DNA of 51,962 nt from Aliidiomarina sanyensis (GTDB lineage: Bacteria > Pseudomonadota > Gammaproteobacteria > Enterobacterales > Alteromonadaceae): assembly GCF_003987175.1 (NCBI RefSeq), contig NZ_PIPM01000012.1, positions 1-51,962 on the forward strand. The letters are read 5' to 3'. Positions 9,649-21,553 of the stretch are shown in pieces. The notes beneath the pieces were generated by a model, which searched no databases, had not been told where the DNA came from, and saw only the letters and a program-made list of their open reading frames with translations. How positions within the stretch are numbered: position 1 is the first letter of the stretch; each line of letters opens with the position of its first letter. A program made the translations under genes and the position numbers.

Positions 9649-11943
9649 TTATTCGCTCTGCGGTACGTCGAGCGTCTCTTCTCCGTTGGTGGGAGCAGTG
9701 TGCGATGCCTCAACAAGAAGCGCATCAACACGCTGGAGTCCTCGAGGAAGTTTGTTCCCACGACGGCCTCGCTCGCCGGTGTAATGCTCGAGATCAGATG
9801 CTTTAAGCGAAAGCTTTCGTTTCCCTGCAACAACCGTTAGCGTTGCGTCTGCAGGAAGAACTGCGATCGCTTGCACATATTCTTCGCGCATCTTCGCTCG
9901 GCTCGAAGGAATGCTAATCATCTTGTTTCCTTTGCCTTTCGCCAGCTGTGGTAAATCTCTTACGGGGAATACTAATAAACGCCCCTCATTCGAAACGGCG
10001 GCAATCAAATCTGTTTCTACGTCACGAATCGCTTGCGGCGGTAACACACGTGCAGAGCTTGGCAACGAGAGCAATGCCTTCCCATTTTTCACACGACTTT
10101 GCATATCGGCGAACTTGGTGACAAATCCATAACCAGCATCGGATCCCATCAACCAAAGACTCTCATCTTTACCCATTAACACTTGCGCTATACTTTCACC
10201 AGAGACCAGACTAAATCGACCCGTCAGTGGTTCGCCTTGAGTCCGCGCCGATGGGAGGGTATGCGCCTCACAACTAAAGCTTCGACCTGAGGTATCAATG
10301 AATACCACCGGCTGATTCGATCGACCTGAGGCTTGCGCCAGGAAACTGTCCCCTGCTTTGTAGCTTAACGTGGAGCCATCCACATCATTGCCTTTTGCAC
10401 AGCGCGCCCAACCTTTCTGAGATAAGACCACAGTGACGGCCTCGGACGGGGTCAATTCACGTTCACTCAATGCCTTGGCTTCTTTACGAGCGACGAGCGG
10501 CGAGCGGCGCTCATCACCATATTTCTCCGAGTCAGCGAGCAGTTCCTTCTTAACTAACGTCTTCAATCGACGTTCAGACCCAAGAATTAACTGGAGTGCA
10601 TCGCGTTCTTTCGCGAGTTCATCTTGTTCGGATTTGAGCTTGATCTCTTCAAGTTTGGCTAAATGACGAAGTTTTAATTCAAGGATTGCTTCGGCTTGCG
10701 TATCAGACAATCCAAAGCGCTTCATCAGCTCTTGTTTGGGTTCGTCCTCGTGACGAATAATTTCAATTACTTCATCAATATTCAGAAATGCAATCAAAAG
10801 CCCGTCAAGGATGTGCAGACGCTTCTCTACTTTATCGAGGCGGAACTGCAAACGGCGGGTAACCGTTTGCAATCGGTACTGCAACCACTCTTTCAAAATC
10901 TCTGTTAGTGGCTTAACTTGTGGGCGTCCATCGAGCCCAAGCATGTTCAAATTGACCCGGTAATTCTTTTCGAGGTCCGTCGTCGCGAAGAGGTGCGCCA
11001 TCAACTGATCCGTATCGATGCGATTCGAACGCGGAACGATCACTAATCGAGTCGGGTTTTCATGATCCGATTCATCACGTAAATCGGAGACCATGGGAAG
11101 TTTTTTGGCCTGCATCTGAGCGGCAATTTGCTCGAGAATTCGCGCGCCGGATGCTTGATGAGGGAGCGCATCGATCACAATCTCGCCATCATCAAGGAAA
11201 TAGCGGGCGCGCATCTTGATGCTTCCCCGACCCGTCTCGTAAATCTTTTCGATGTCTTCGCTTGGCGTGATAATTTCCGCATCGGTCGGATAATCCGGCC
11301 CCCGAACATGCTCCATCACCTCGGCCAGAGACGCATTCGGCGAGTCGAGAAGCAAGGCACAGGCTTGGGTTACTTCACGCACATTGTGTGGCGGTATATC
11401 GGTCGCCATCCCAACCGCAATACCGGTAACCCCATTTAACAGAATGTGTGGCAGACGAGCGGGAAGGATCTTCGGCTCTTGCATGGTGCCATCGAAGTTC
11501 GGCACCCAGTCGGAAGTCCCCTGGGCAAGCTCACTCAGCAGAACTTCAGCAAAGCGTGACAATTTCGCTTCGGTATACCGCATCGCGGCGAACGATTTTG
11601 GATCATCAGGCGAACCCCAGTTCCCTTGCCCATCAACCAAAGGATAACGATAAGAAAACGGCTGAGCCATGAGGACCATGGCTTCATAGCATGCCGAGTC
11701 ACCATGTGGATGAAACTTACCCAACACGTCACCCACAGTTCGTGCCGATTTCTTATATTTCGCAATTGACGAAAGACCAAGTTCCGACATCGCATAAATG
11801 ATGCGACGCTGAACAGGTTTGAGCCCATCGCCAATATGAGGAAGTGCCCGGTCCATAATGACGTACATGGAATAATTCAAATAGGCATCTTCGGTAAATT
11901 TATGCAGCGGTAATTGTTCTATATTCTCGAGCGCTGTACTCAT
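9649..11943 (-). CDS. parC: DNA topoisomerase IV subunit A ParC
   Basis: Catalytic breakage-reunion subunit of topoisomerase IV, which unlinks daughter chromosomes. It has 764 residues. The N-terminal catalytic part contains [12 protein letters not shown], where Ser83 and Glu87 correspond to the E. coli quinolone-resistance positions 80 and 84, both wild type. The active-site tyrosine is at 123 ([11 protein letters not shown]). The coiled-coil/dimer region carries [20 protein letters not shown], and the C-terminal beta-pinwheel ends with [20 protein letters not shown]. It follows parE after 54 bases, so one transcript is likely. Confidence 0.98.
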   Translation of the reverse strand: MSTALENIEQLPLHKFTEDAYLNYSMYVIMDRALPHIGDGLKPVQRRIIYAMSELGLSSIAKYKKSARTVGDVLGKFHPHGDSACYEAMVLMAQPFSYRYPLVDGQGNWGSPDDPKSFAAMRYTEAKLSRFAEVLLSELAQGTSDWVPNFDGTMQEPKILPARLPHILLNGVTGIAVGMATDIPPHNVREVTQACALLLDSPNASLAEVMEHVRGPDYPTDAEIITPSEDIEKIYETGRGSIKMRARYFLDDGEIVIDALPHQASGARILEQIAAQMQAKKLPMVSDLRDESDHENPTRLVIVPRSNRIDTDQLMAHLFATTDLEKNYRVNLNMLGLDGRPQVKPLTEILKEWLQYRLQTVTRRLQFRLDKVEKRLHILDGLLIAFLNIDEVIEIIRHEDEPKQELMKRFGLSDTQAEAILELKLRHLAKLEEIKLKSEQDELAKERDALQLILGSERRLKTLVKKELLADSEKYGDERRSPLVARKEAKALSERELTPSEAVTVVLSQKGWARCAKGNDVDGSTLSYKAGDSFLAQASGRSNQPVVFIDTSGRSFSCEAHTLPSARTQGEPLTGRFSLVSGESIAQVLMGKDESLWLMGSDAGYGFVTKFADMQSRVKNGKALLSLPSSARVLPPQAIRDVETDLIAAVSNEGRLLVFPVRDLPQLAKGKGNKMISIPSSRAKMREEYVQAIAVLPADATLTVVAGKRKLSLKASDLEHYTGERGRRGNKLPRGLQRVDALLVEASHTAPTNGEETLDVPQSE

Positions 11944-11997
11944 GCTTCATCCTAATCTTCTGTCTGCGAGCGCAATCTTGGCATAACCGTCACCGAT

Positions 11998-13971
<1,974 letters not shown>

Positions 13972-14032
13972 TCATGAATGCAGTGTGTTGAACTTTTGGA
14001 AATTTGTAACTAAGTGCGCTACCGCCGGGGTA

Positions 14033-14464
14033 TCAGATTGGCGCGCACTGCCACTCTATATTTGCTCTGCCTTGCCGGAAACAAAGCTTCAGCCACTCGG
14101 CTAAGTGTCGACTTAATTGCAATTTCTCATCTTTTTGGTGACGCCCCGAAGTCAATCCCGGAGCGATCGCGGTCAACCGATCTTGCCCTTGGCAATCAAT
14201 AATTTCGGCCATTCGCGCATCATGATAGAGACGCACAAGAAAGCGAGCCTGAAGATAATCCGCAACATCAGGCGCTGTCTGCGTGATTTGAAAGTCCGAA
14301 GTATAGCGCGCATCTTGAATTCGGCTGAGTTCAAACTGCATTTGCTCTCCGATCTGGATCGTGACCCCTTGATTACCTTCCGGCAAGAGACGATTCAACG
14401 CGGTATAATTTCGCTCCGCGAGACTGTGCAAATCTTTCAAATCCGGTACATAACGTCTATTCAT
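14033..14464 (-). CDS. yqiB: DUF1249 family protein YqiB
   Basis: About 143 residues, a conserved proteobacterial family of unknown function. Segments matching the E. coli protein: RRYVPDLKDLHSLAERNY at the start, QTAPDVADY, VRLYHDARMAEI near residue 80, and DEKLQLSRHLAEWLKLC near the end. The start at 14464 (MNRRYVPD) matches homologues; an ATG at 14476 inside the end of nudF is possible but has GGGG only two bases away. It follows nudF with a short overlap, the same order as in E. coli. Confidence 0.85.
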   Translation of the reverse strand: MNRRYVPDLKDLHSLAERNYTALNRLLPEGNQGVTIQIGEQMQFELSRIQDARYTSDFQITQTAPDVADYLQARFLVRLYHDARMAEIIDCQGQDRLTAIAPGLTSGRHQKDEKLQLSRHLAEWLKLCFRQGRANIEWQCAPI

Positions 14465-15110
14465 GAATTGGGTCATATCCCCATTGTTGACGGTAGCGGT
14501 TTAAGTGCAATCCAAGCCATTGCAAACCAATCACGGTCGCGGCGTTGTCAATCTTACCATCTTCCAAAAGTTGCATCACCTTACCGCGAGGTAAAGGCTG
14601 AACACGGATATCTTCATGTTCCTCAGCAAGCCCTCCGAACGATGCGGCTGCCTCGCTGTTCACTTGGGCAAGGTATATGTAAATTCGTTCCGTCATCCCG
14701 CCAGGGCTTGATAGATAGCTTAACGCGTAATCAATCGAATGCGCAGTCAGTCCAGCTTCTTCTTGCAACTCGCGGTGAGCAACCTCCTCTTTGGTCTCAC
14801 CCGGATCAACCATTCCTGCAACAAGCTCTAGAAGCCACGGTGTTTCACTCGTGGCAATCGCACCGACACGGAACTGCTCCAGCATGACAATGGCGTCACG
14901 CTGTGGATCATACGGAATAACAACCACGGCGTGCCCGCGGTCCATCACCTCGCGCTGCATCAGTTCGCTCCATCCACCTTCAAAAAGACGATGTCGCAAT
15001 GTCAGCTGACTCACTTTAAAAAAGCCGTCATAGATTGGCTTTACCGCCTGAATTTCAACATCATCTGGCCCAAACTGCTGCACGAAACGCTCCTTTACAT
15101 GAAAATTCAT
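14457..15110 (-). CDS. nudF: ADP-ribose pyrophosphatase NudF
   Basis: Nudix hydrolase splitting ADP-ribose to AMP and ribose 5-phosphate. The Nudix box GX5EX7REX2EEXG is complete at about 97-119 (GMVDPGETKEEVAHRE then LQEEAGL). SSPGGMTERIYIYLA follows and is typical of the ADP-ribose subgroup. The start is taken at ATG 15110 (MNFHVKERF, about 217 residues) by fit to the family; starts at 15149-15152 would add 13-14 residues and cannot be excluded. First gene of the minus-strand nudF-yqiB pair, divergent from tolC. Confidence 0.92.
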   Translation of the reverse strand: MNFHVKERFVQQFGPDDVEIQAVKPIYDGFFKVSQLTLRHRLFEGGWSELMQREVMDRGHAVVVIPYDPQRDAIVMLEQFRVGAIATSETPWLLELVAGMVDPGETKEEVAHRELQEEAGLTAHSIDYALSYLSSPGGMTERIYIYLAQVNSEAAASFGGLAEEHEDIRVQPLPRGKVMQLLEDGKIDNAATVIGLQWLGLHLNRYRQQWGYDPIHE

Positions 15111-15280
15111 TATTTTTACACATTTCTGCTGAACGATACGGGCGTTCATCACGTAAATGCAAGCTTGTCGGGGGTTTTACGAATGCAAGGCATCGCAGGA
15201 TCTTCACGAATCGGCGCCTTTACACGGTGCATACGTAAGAATCTGTTACACTTTTGCGAGCTATTACTTGACCAACGGGC

Positions 15281-15309
15281 TTACTTTGCTTCGCGAGTCG
15301 GGCTAGAAT
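15281..15309 (+). promoter_or_regulatory. Possible tolC promoter
   Basis: TTACTT (15281-15286), a 17-base spacer and TAGAAT (15304-15309), about 60 bases upstream of the tolC start codon. I see no obvious stress-regulator box in the rest of the 260-bp divergent region. Confidence 0.5.
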
Positions 15310-15370
15310 AGCGCCAGTTTTTTGCTGCAAAACTTTCGCCGTACCTTTTATGCAAAGGAAAATATAACCC

Positions 15371-16723
15371 ATGAAGATAAGAATTTTGTCAGTCGCACTG
15401 GCAATGGGACTGGGACTCACCGGGTTTCAGGCAAATGCGACCAACCTTGCTGATGTATACCGTTTAGCCCTTGAAAACGACCCACGTCTCTTGCGTGCGG
15501 CCGCTGAACGAGACGCAGCAAAGTCAGGGATTGATGTTTCACGAGCCGACTGGTTCCCACAAGTCAGTCTTGATGTTGGATATTCTGACTCGCGTGCCGA
15601 CAACGTGCAAAACACGGAAGACGGGTTTTTCTTGGCAACAGCAAATACCCGGACCTTTAGCCAAACCGTTCGTTTGAGCCAAAGCGTGTTTAACCTTGCC
15701 ACTTGGCGTTCAACAGGCATTGTCGAGAAACAAGCCTATCAAGCTGAGGTCAATTACCTACTCGCCCGCCAGCAACTCATGCTGCGCGTGACAGATGCGT
15801 ATTTCAATGTCCTTCAGCAACAAGATAACCTTGAATTTGTGCAAGCTGAAAAACGTGCCATCGAGCGCCAGCTTGAGCAAACCAAACATCGTTTCTCGGT
15901 AGGGCTCACCGCAATTACGGATGTCCATGAAGCACAGGCCCAGTTCGATAACGCAGTTGCCCGTGAAATCCAAGCGCAAAACCAAGTGGAAATTGCCTTG
16001 GAAGGATTGCGGGAAATTACCGGTCGCCAGCATTACGACATTTATCGTTTGAATACAGAGCGTTTCGAACCTGTTCGTCCAGATCCTGACGGCGTGGACC
16101 GTTGGATTCGTCTGGCGCACGATCGAAATCTACAGCTGCTCGTCAGCCGCACTGGGCTCGAGATCGCTGATCAACGCATTGAACTTGCGCGTACTGGTCA
16201 CTACCCACGAGTAAACCTAAATGCGAGTTATCAAAACCGCGATCAAGACACCTCATCCATGGGAACTTCGCGTAACCTCAGTGGCTTGAATACCCGAAAT
16301 ATTGGGCTCGAATTGACCCTGCCGCTGTATTCTGGGGGGCGGACCATTGCCACCACAGAGCAAGCGCGAAATGAATATGTCGCGGTGAGTCAAACCCTTG
16401 AGGAAAACCGTCGTGCAGTAGAGCGGACCGTGCGGAGCGCCTACTTCGACGTGGTCGCGAGCATCTCGAGTATTCGCGCATTTGAGCAAGCGGTCGTATC
16501 GGCAGAAAGTGCCCTCAACGCAACTCAGGTCGGTTTTGAAGTCGGCACCCGGACGATTGTCGATGTTCTCGACAGCACGCGGAACCTATTCAACGCCCGC
16601 CGGAACCTATCAGAGGCGCGGTACAACTATGTGAACCGCATGTTCACCCTATATCAAGCAGCGGGTATCATCTCTGAATCGGATATCATTTCGTTGAATG
16701 AAGGGTTAAGCGCACCGCAATAA
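15371..16723 (+). CDS. tolC: TolC family outer membrane channel
   Basis: Outer-membrane exit duct for efflux pumps and type I secretion. It has 450 residues. The signal peptide (about 1-23) ends at FQANA before TNLADVYRLALENDPRL. The typical internal repeat of TolC is visible: two copies of helix-hairpin plus barrel strands, with LRLSQ-type and LELTLPLYSGG segments near the barrel (about 105 and 310). VGTRTIVDVLDSTRNLFNARRN near 395 is a family hallmark. It is divergent from nudF, as in E. coli, and followed by a strong terminator. Confidence 0.95.
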   Translation: MKIRILSVALAMGLGLTGFQANATNLADVYRLALENDPRLLRAAAERDAAKSGIDVSRADWFPQVSLDVGYSDSRADNVQNTEDGFFLATANTRTFSQTVRLSQSVFNLATWRSTGIVEKQAYQAEVNYLLARQQLMLRVTDAYFNVLQQQDNLEFVQAEKRAIERQLEQTKHRFSVGLTAITDVHEAQAQFDNAVAREIQAQNQVEIALEGLREITGRQHYDIYRLNTERFEPVRPDPDGVDRWIRLAHDRNLQLLVSRTGLEIADQRIELARTGHYPRVNLNASYQNRDQDTSSMGTSRNLSGLNTRNIGLELTLPLYSGGRTIATTEQARNEYVAVSQTLEENRRAVERTVRSAYFDVVASISSIRAFEQAVVSAESALNATQVGFEVGTRTIVDVLDSTRNLFNARRNLSEARYNYVNRMFTLYQAAGIISESDIISLNEGLSAPQ

Positions 16724-16742
16724 AAAACGGTTTCGCGCATTG

Positions 16743-16776
16743 AAACAAAGCCGACTTCGCGTCGGCTTTGTTTTTC
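16743..16776 (+). terminator. Terminator after tolC
   Basis: AAACAAAGCCGAC / GTCGGCTTTGTTT stem around loop TTCGC, then TTTTC. Confidence 0.92.
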
Positions 16777-16830
16777 TTTGGCATTCATTTCGCTACAATC
16801 CGCCAAGATAATTCAAAAAGGTTCTCCAAC

Positions 16831-17805
16831 GTGGCGACACAAAAAACTATTCATTCCGTCCAACTCCCTCGTTTCAGAATGTATTTCCTGCATCCCAAAT
16901 TCTGGCCCACGTGGTTGTTGGTGGCATTGCTTTACACCATTTCCTGGCTTCCTTTTCGTGTTCAACTCGCACTTGGGCGAGGTTTAGGTGGTTTATTCTA
17001 CAAAGCCATGCCAAAACGTGTCGCTGTGGCACGCCGGAATTTGGAACTCGCCTTTCCTGACATGGAGCCCCGCGAACGTGAATCGTTATTAAAAACCAAT
17101 TTTGCAAATACCGGGATCGCCCTATTTGAAACGGGAATGGCGTGGTGGTGGCCTGATTGGCGGGTGCGACGTAAACTCCAAGTGGAGGGCTGGGAACATA
17201 TTGAGCGCTGCGAGCGAGAGGGGAAAGGCGTCTTCTTGTTACTCTTCCATTTCCTCTGCCTCGAAATGCATGCCCGCGTATTTGGTATCGTCCGACCGTC
17301 CGTTGGCCTCTATCGACCGCATAACAACGCGGTTATGGAATACTTACAAACCAAAGGCCGCAGCCGAAGCAATAAATTCATGATCAAACGCAAAGACTTG
17401 CGTAGCATGCTTAACTCACTGGATAACGGCGAAGTCGCAGGATATCTTCCTGACCAAGATTATGGTCGCCATCGCAGCGTTTTTGTGCCGCTTTTTTCGG
17501 TCCCCGATGCATGCACCACAACTGGAACCACCATATTTGCGGCAGGCGCAAATTGCGAAACCCTCGTGAGTACCTGTGAGCGATTACCCGGTGCAAAAGG
17601 CTATGTATTAAGGATCTATCCACCGGAGAATCCAATCCCAACAGGTGACGAGACCACCGATGCCGTGCATGTAAACAAAGAGGTCGAGCGTGCAGTTCAG
17701 TCAATGCCCTCTATGTATATGTGGGTTCATCGACGCTTTAAAACGCGCCCCAACGACGATATGCCGAGCTATTATTCCGCCGAACAGAGACGTAAAGAGA
17801 ATTAA
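16831..17805 (+). CDS. lpxL: Lipid A late acyltransferase (LpxL/LpxP family)
   Basis: Inner-membrane enzyme transferring a secondary acyl chain from acyl-ACP onto Kdo2-lipid IVA. It has about 324 residues. SVQLPRFRMYFLHPKFWPTW at the start matches LpxL/LpxP, followed by one membrane helix. The catalytic HX4E motif (HFLCLE) is near residue 140, then YRPHNNAVMEYLQTKGR and PDQDYGR. The start is GTG at 16831: an upstream ATG at 16768 lies in the tolC terminator, and a TACAAT element at 16794 would put the RNA start in between. Laurate versus palmitoleate choice cannot be read from sequence. Its stop overlaps that of glnE by 4 bases. Confidence 0.9.
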   Translation: MATQKTIHSVQLPRFRMYFLHPKFWPTWLLVALLYTISWLPFRVQLALGRGLGGLFYKAMPKRVAVARRNLELAFPDMEPRERESLLKTNFANTGIALFETGMAWWWPDWRVRRKLQVEGWEHIERCEREGKGVFLLLFHFLCLEMHARVFGIVRPSVGLYRPHNNAVMEYLQTKGRSRSNKFMIKRKDLRSMLNSLDNGEVAGYLPDQDYGRHRSVFVPLFSVPDACTTTGTTIFAAGANCETLVSTCERLPGAKGYVLRIYPPENPIPTGDETTDAVHVNKEVERAVQSMPSMYMWVHRRFKTRPNDDMPSYYSAEQRRKEN

Positions 17806-20684
17806 CTTGCCTGAGGGGGCTCACCAAACAGAGCTTCCCACGCGTTTGAAACAACGTGTTGATGTTCAGAAAAGTCTCGCTCACTCAAGGCGCCTCGCTC
17901 GGCGAGTGCTAACCGATGGGTTTCGATTCGATATTCTTGATAGGCAGCGATGAGTCCGCTAGCCACCCCAGCAGGCAGAACCTTGTGGGTGTCTGCGGTC
18001 TCCAAAATCCGGATATTATCCGTCCAGACTGCAAAGTCCGGAACCTCATGACTCCAACGAAGAACCAGGTATTGCGCCAGAAACTCAATGTCAGTCATTC
18101 CACCCGGCACATGCTTCACATCGGTAAAGTCAGGATTCTTTTGCCATAAGTGATTGCGCATCTTCCAGCGCATGTTAAGAACATCCTCTCGCAACTCTTC
18201 CTCTCCCCGCGCACGGCAAATGACGTTCTTTCGAATCGCGGCAAACTTCTCATACATAGATGTTGTTCCGAAAATCATCCGAGCACGCACTAACGCTTGT
18301 AATTCCCAAGTCCAAGCATCTTTTTGAAGATATTCTTTGTAGGTTCCAATGCGCACCACTAAGAGACCACTCTGCCCCGAAGGACGCAGCCGCATATCCA
18401 CCTCATACAACACACCGCCGCTGGTTCTCGTGGTGCACAAGTGCAGCACCTTTTGCGCGAGCCGCAAATAGAATTGCTGCACATCAATCGGCCGCGCTCC
18501 GTCCGTTTGACCGCTAATGTCATCCTCACACAGAAATACAAGATCTAAGTCAGAACCATAGCCCAATTCATATCCGCCCAACTTGCCATACGCAATGACA
18601 GCAAACCCAGTGTCATCTTCCGAACGACCAGGCGGTGTTCCATGCTTATGAACAAGCTCGCGCCACGCAATCAACACGACATGCTCTAAAATTGCTTCTG
18701 CGAGAAACGTCAGGTGATCACTCACGCGCATGAGGTGCACCCCTTCGTTAAGATCCGCGGCCGCGACTTTCAATTGAAAAATTTGCTTTACATGTCGCAG
18801 GGTATCCATTTGCCCTTCGATATCGTCTTGTGCAAGGCGCATCATGTATTCGCCAACATGCTGATGGTAGTCGGTCACCGCAGGCAGTTGATACAACTGC
18901 ACCGGATCGATGAGCTCATCGAGGAGCCATGGGAATTTAGCGAGTAAATGGGCAATCCACGGACTCGAACCGCATAAAAAGATTAGCTGCTTACGTGCCG
19001 ACTGGTTTTCTGCTAAGAGCTCGAGATAGGTGGTTCTCGACATGATTTGCGCCAGCACACCAAAGGTCCGTTGCAGGACGGTCGTCGTATCCTTCTGACT
19101 CAGTGCATGCTCAATAATAATCGGCACCAGCTGAGCCTGCAATTCACGTCCCCGTGGACCGGAGGGTCGTTTTCGAGCAACATCCCGAAACGATTGAATG
19201 GCTTCCCACGCAGTATTTGGATCCTCAGCTCCCCCTTCGCTTAGGACATCAAGCGCAGTTTCATCTGCCAACATGTCCTGCCACAACACGGCATACTCAC
19301 TGTCTTCACTGTCGAGCAGATCCGCTTCGCCCCCAATTACATCTAAAAAGTGCTGATGAACTGTCGCCATCACTTCACTGACTCGTCCCAGAAAGGCCTC
19401 CCATGCCTCAGGTGTCGCTTCATAACCACAGGCCAATAGGACTCGTTGCTGTGATTCAAAATCCGACGGCAACGTCTGTGTTTGCCTATCATTAACTTCT
19501 TGTAGCACGTGCTCGACTTTTCGAAGAAAGGCATAGCTCTGCAGCAAATCATCAACGGCTGCAGCATCGAGGGTTCGATGCTTTTCACATACGCTCAGCG
19601 CTTCAATTAACGAGCGGGTTTGAAACTCGAACTCCCGCCCCCCTCGGATCAACTGAAAAACCTGCGCAATAAACTCAATTTCTCGAATGCCACCCAAGCC
19701 AAGCTTTATATTGTGGGAAACACCCTTACGACGCGCTTCTTGGTTGATCATCAACTTCATTTTTCGCAATGCGTCAATCGCACTGTAATCAAGGTAGCGA
19801 CGATAGATAAATGGACGGAAAATCGCCTCAACTTCATCCCGGACGGTCTGATCGGCACCAATCACGCGCGCTTTGACTAATGCGTAACGCTCCCACATCC
19901 GGCCTTGCTCATGGTAGTAATCAATCAACGCTTGAACGCTAGAGACCAACGGCCCAGATTGCCCAAAAGGCCGCAGTCGAAGGTCGATACGAAACGGTTG
20001 TCCGTCCGCCGTGTGTTCACCGAGCAAACGTGTGAGCAGCTGCACCACTTTGCCGAAATACAGCTCGAACGGAACCGACTGCCGTCCACCGGAGGTTTCC
20101 CCATGCCGCAAAAAGGCAAAGATCAAATCAATATCTGAAGAAAAGTTCAATTCACGCCCGCCAAGCTTTCCCATGCCTAAGACGATCAACGGGACTTCAC
20201 CCTGCGCATCGGTAGGCCGACCGTAACGCGCTTCCAGAAGACGCTGTGCATCCTCGATGGCTTGCATCAATAATGCATCCGCAAGGTAGCTCGTTTCCTC
20301 GAGCATTTGATTCAAGGGCATCCGGCCAAGGAGGTCGAGCGCAGCAATCCGGGCCATTTCAATATCACGCAACGCTCGGTAATGACGCATTAACGCGCGC
20401 TCATCCATTTGTGTGCTGTGGCCTTCAGAGGCAGATGATCGAGCATAGGACAATGGATTGAATAGCCGGTTGCACGCTGCTTCACCATATCGTTCGATAA
20501 CGCGGCCAACAAACGGGCTTACATGCACAAGCCAGCGCACTTCGGTCCATTCAGAGTCGGAGTGAAAATAATCTTTGAGAGAAGCAAGCCGATCCCACTG
20601 AGATGCTCCTTCATTTTCGAGCGAGGAAGGCAGTTGTGCATCACGGGGATATAAGCCGGGCTCAGGAAGTGAGAGCATTCTCAT
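17802..20684 (-). CDS. glnE: Bifunctional glutamine synthetase adenylyltransferase/deadenylase GlnE
   Basis: Switches glutamine synthetase off and on by adding or removing AMP, under control of GlnB. It has 960 residues. There are two nucleotidyltransferase domains: the N-terminal removase site GMGKLGGRELNFSSDIDLIF (about 169-188) and the C-terminal transferase site YGKLGGYELGYGSDLDLVFL (about 696-715), each followed by GlnD-type helical regions. Both GSD/SSD-x-D metal sites are intact. The start ATG overlaps the stop of the CYTH gene upstream (ATGA), matching the ygiF-glnE order of E. coli. Confidence 0.97.
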   Translation of the reverse strand: MRMLSLPEPGLYPRDAQLPSSLENEGASQWDRLASLKDYFHSDSEWTEVRWLVHVSPFVGRVIERYGEAACNRLFNPLSYARSSASEGHSTQMDERALMRHYRALRDIEMARIAALDLLGRMPLNQMLEETSYLADALLMQAIEDAQRLLEARYGRPTDAQGEVPLIVLGMGKLGGRELNFSSDIDLIFAFLRHGETSGGRQSVPFELYFGKVVQLLTRLLGEHTADGQPFRIDLRLRPFGQSGPLVSSVQALIDYYHEQGRMWERYALVKARVIGADQTVRDEVEAIFRPFIYRRYLDYSAIDALRKMKLMINQEARRKGVSHNIKLGLGGIREIEFIAQVFQLIRGGREFEFQTRSLIEALSVCEKHRTLDAAAVDDLLQSYAFLRKVEHVLQEVNDRQTQTLPSDFESQQRVLLACGYEATPEAWEAFLGRVSEVMATVHQHFLDVIGGEADLLDSEDSEYAVLWQDMLADETALDVLSEGGAEDPNTAWEAIQSFRDVARKRPSGPRGRELQAQLVPIIIEHALSQKDTTTVLQRTFGVLAQIMSRTTYLELLAENQSARKQLIFLCGSSPWIAHLLAKFPWLLDELIDPVQLYQLPAVTDYHQHVGEYMMRLAQDDIEGQMDTLRHVKQIFQLKVAAADLNEGVHLMRVSDHLTFLAEAILEHVVLIAWRELVHKHGTPPGRSEDDTGFAVIAYGKLGGYELGYGSDLDLVFLCEDDISGQTDGARPIDVQQFYLRLAQKVLHLCTTRTSGGVLYEVDMRLRPSGQSGLLVVRIGTYKEYLQKDAWTWELQALVRARMIFGTTSMYEKFAAIRKNVICRARGEEELREDVLNMRWKMRNHLWQKNPDFTDVKHVPGGMTDIEFLAQYLVLRWSHEVPDFAVWTDNIRILETADTHKVLPAGVASGLIAAYQEYRIETHRLALAERGALSERDFSEHQHVVSNAWEALFGEPPQAS

Positions 20685-21322
20685 TGCCCATTATGATCCT
20701 GTGCCGCACGTTTATGACGAAGGGCAAATCCTCGTTGCGCTTTGCTACTGGTCCCCGGACGCAGCACAATAATTTGTTCAATTTCCGACACGACACGCTC
20801 AAGCAGGCTCATATCCCCTTGCACTAACTCGAGTTCAAGCTCACATATCGGCTCCCGCGCTCCATCGCTAATAATCTCACCTTGATCCACAGCGACTTCA
20901 ATTTCAGCGTCACCATCATAGAAGCGCCAACGTTCCCGGTTGAATTCAATTGTGAACATTTGCACTAAACTCTGCGTAAGCGATATAGGATCCAGATGAC
21001 GCCCGAAGATCGAACGTGGGAATAAGGTAAGATCTGGCACGGTTCCTTGGTACGGAACGGTATACTCAGGCCGCTGACTCATGGCACCTTGTTGTAAACC
21101 TGCGAGCTTTATGGTTTGCTCACACTGGTCATTCCAGCAGCGAATTCGCAACCCAATTCGCTCCTGACTTAATGTTTCATCTGGCGTGTCAAAATACAAA
21201 TTGCGAAGCTTTAGCGCTTGAATTGCGCGTCCATGTGCATCGAGAAACTTTCGGAGGGCCGATATCTCTTCTTTGTTAATCAGAAACTTAAGCTCTACTT
21301 CTTGGGAATCTTCAGCGCGCAT
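20681..21322 (-). CDS. ygiF: CYTH domain inorganic triphosphatase (YgiF-like, no CHAD domain)
   Basis: 213 residues made of a single CYTH triphosphate-tunnel domain. The signature EVELKF (E8-x-E10-x-K12) is at the N-terminus. Tunnel strands include RNLYFDTPD, GLRIRCWND, EQTIKLAG, IEVAVDQGEI and ICELELELVQGD, then a C-terminal arginine-rich strand. E. coli YgiF has the same domain plus a C-terminal CHAD domain and is about twice as long; here the gene ends after CYTH and runs straight into glnE (ATGA overlap). The likely reaction is hydrolysis of inorganic triphosphate; thiamine triphosphate is another possibility in the family. Confidence 0.85.
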   Translation of the reverse strand: MRAEDSQEVELKFLINKEEISALRKFLDAHGRAIQALKLRNLYFDTPDETLSQERIGLRIRCWNDQCEQTIKLAGLQQGAMSQRPEYTVPYQGTVPDLTLFPRSIFGRHLDPISLTQSLVQMFTIEFNRERWRFYDGDAEIEVAVDQGEIISDGAREPICELELELVQGDMSLLERVVSEIEQIIVLRPGTSSKAQRGFALRHKRAAQDHNGQ

Positions 21323-21553
21323 TCGTCGCCTCCAGCAACAGCAGTTGAAGCCCTATTCTGCGCTTCAACCAGAGCATGGGTCAACCTCGTACGACCTGTT
21401 GCTAATCGCAGTTCTTGCCGTACTCGTCGGTCTCAGTGAAAAATCCTTTCGACAAGACTTTACGCGGCGCAAAATAAACATACAATGGCGGCCATGTTCC
21501 CGTGCGGATCTGTGGTACCGATCGTTGGTCGGTTTTTGCTTACAGGAGACGTG

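Noticed and set aside
11677..11709. Quinolone-resistance change in ParC
   Set aside because: Residues at the two key positions are Ser and Glu, the normal sensitive form.
14117..14887. 256-codon open frame on the plus strand, opposite yqiB and nudF
   Set aside because: It is antisense to two genes with clear family motifs, has no RBS, and its product shows no recognisable pattern.
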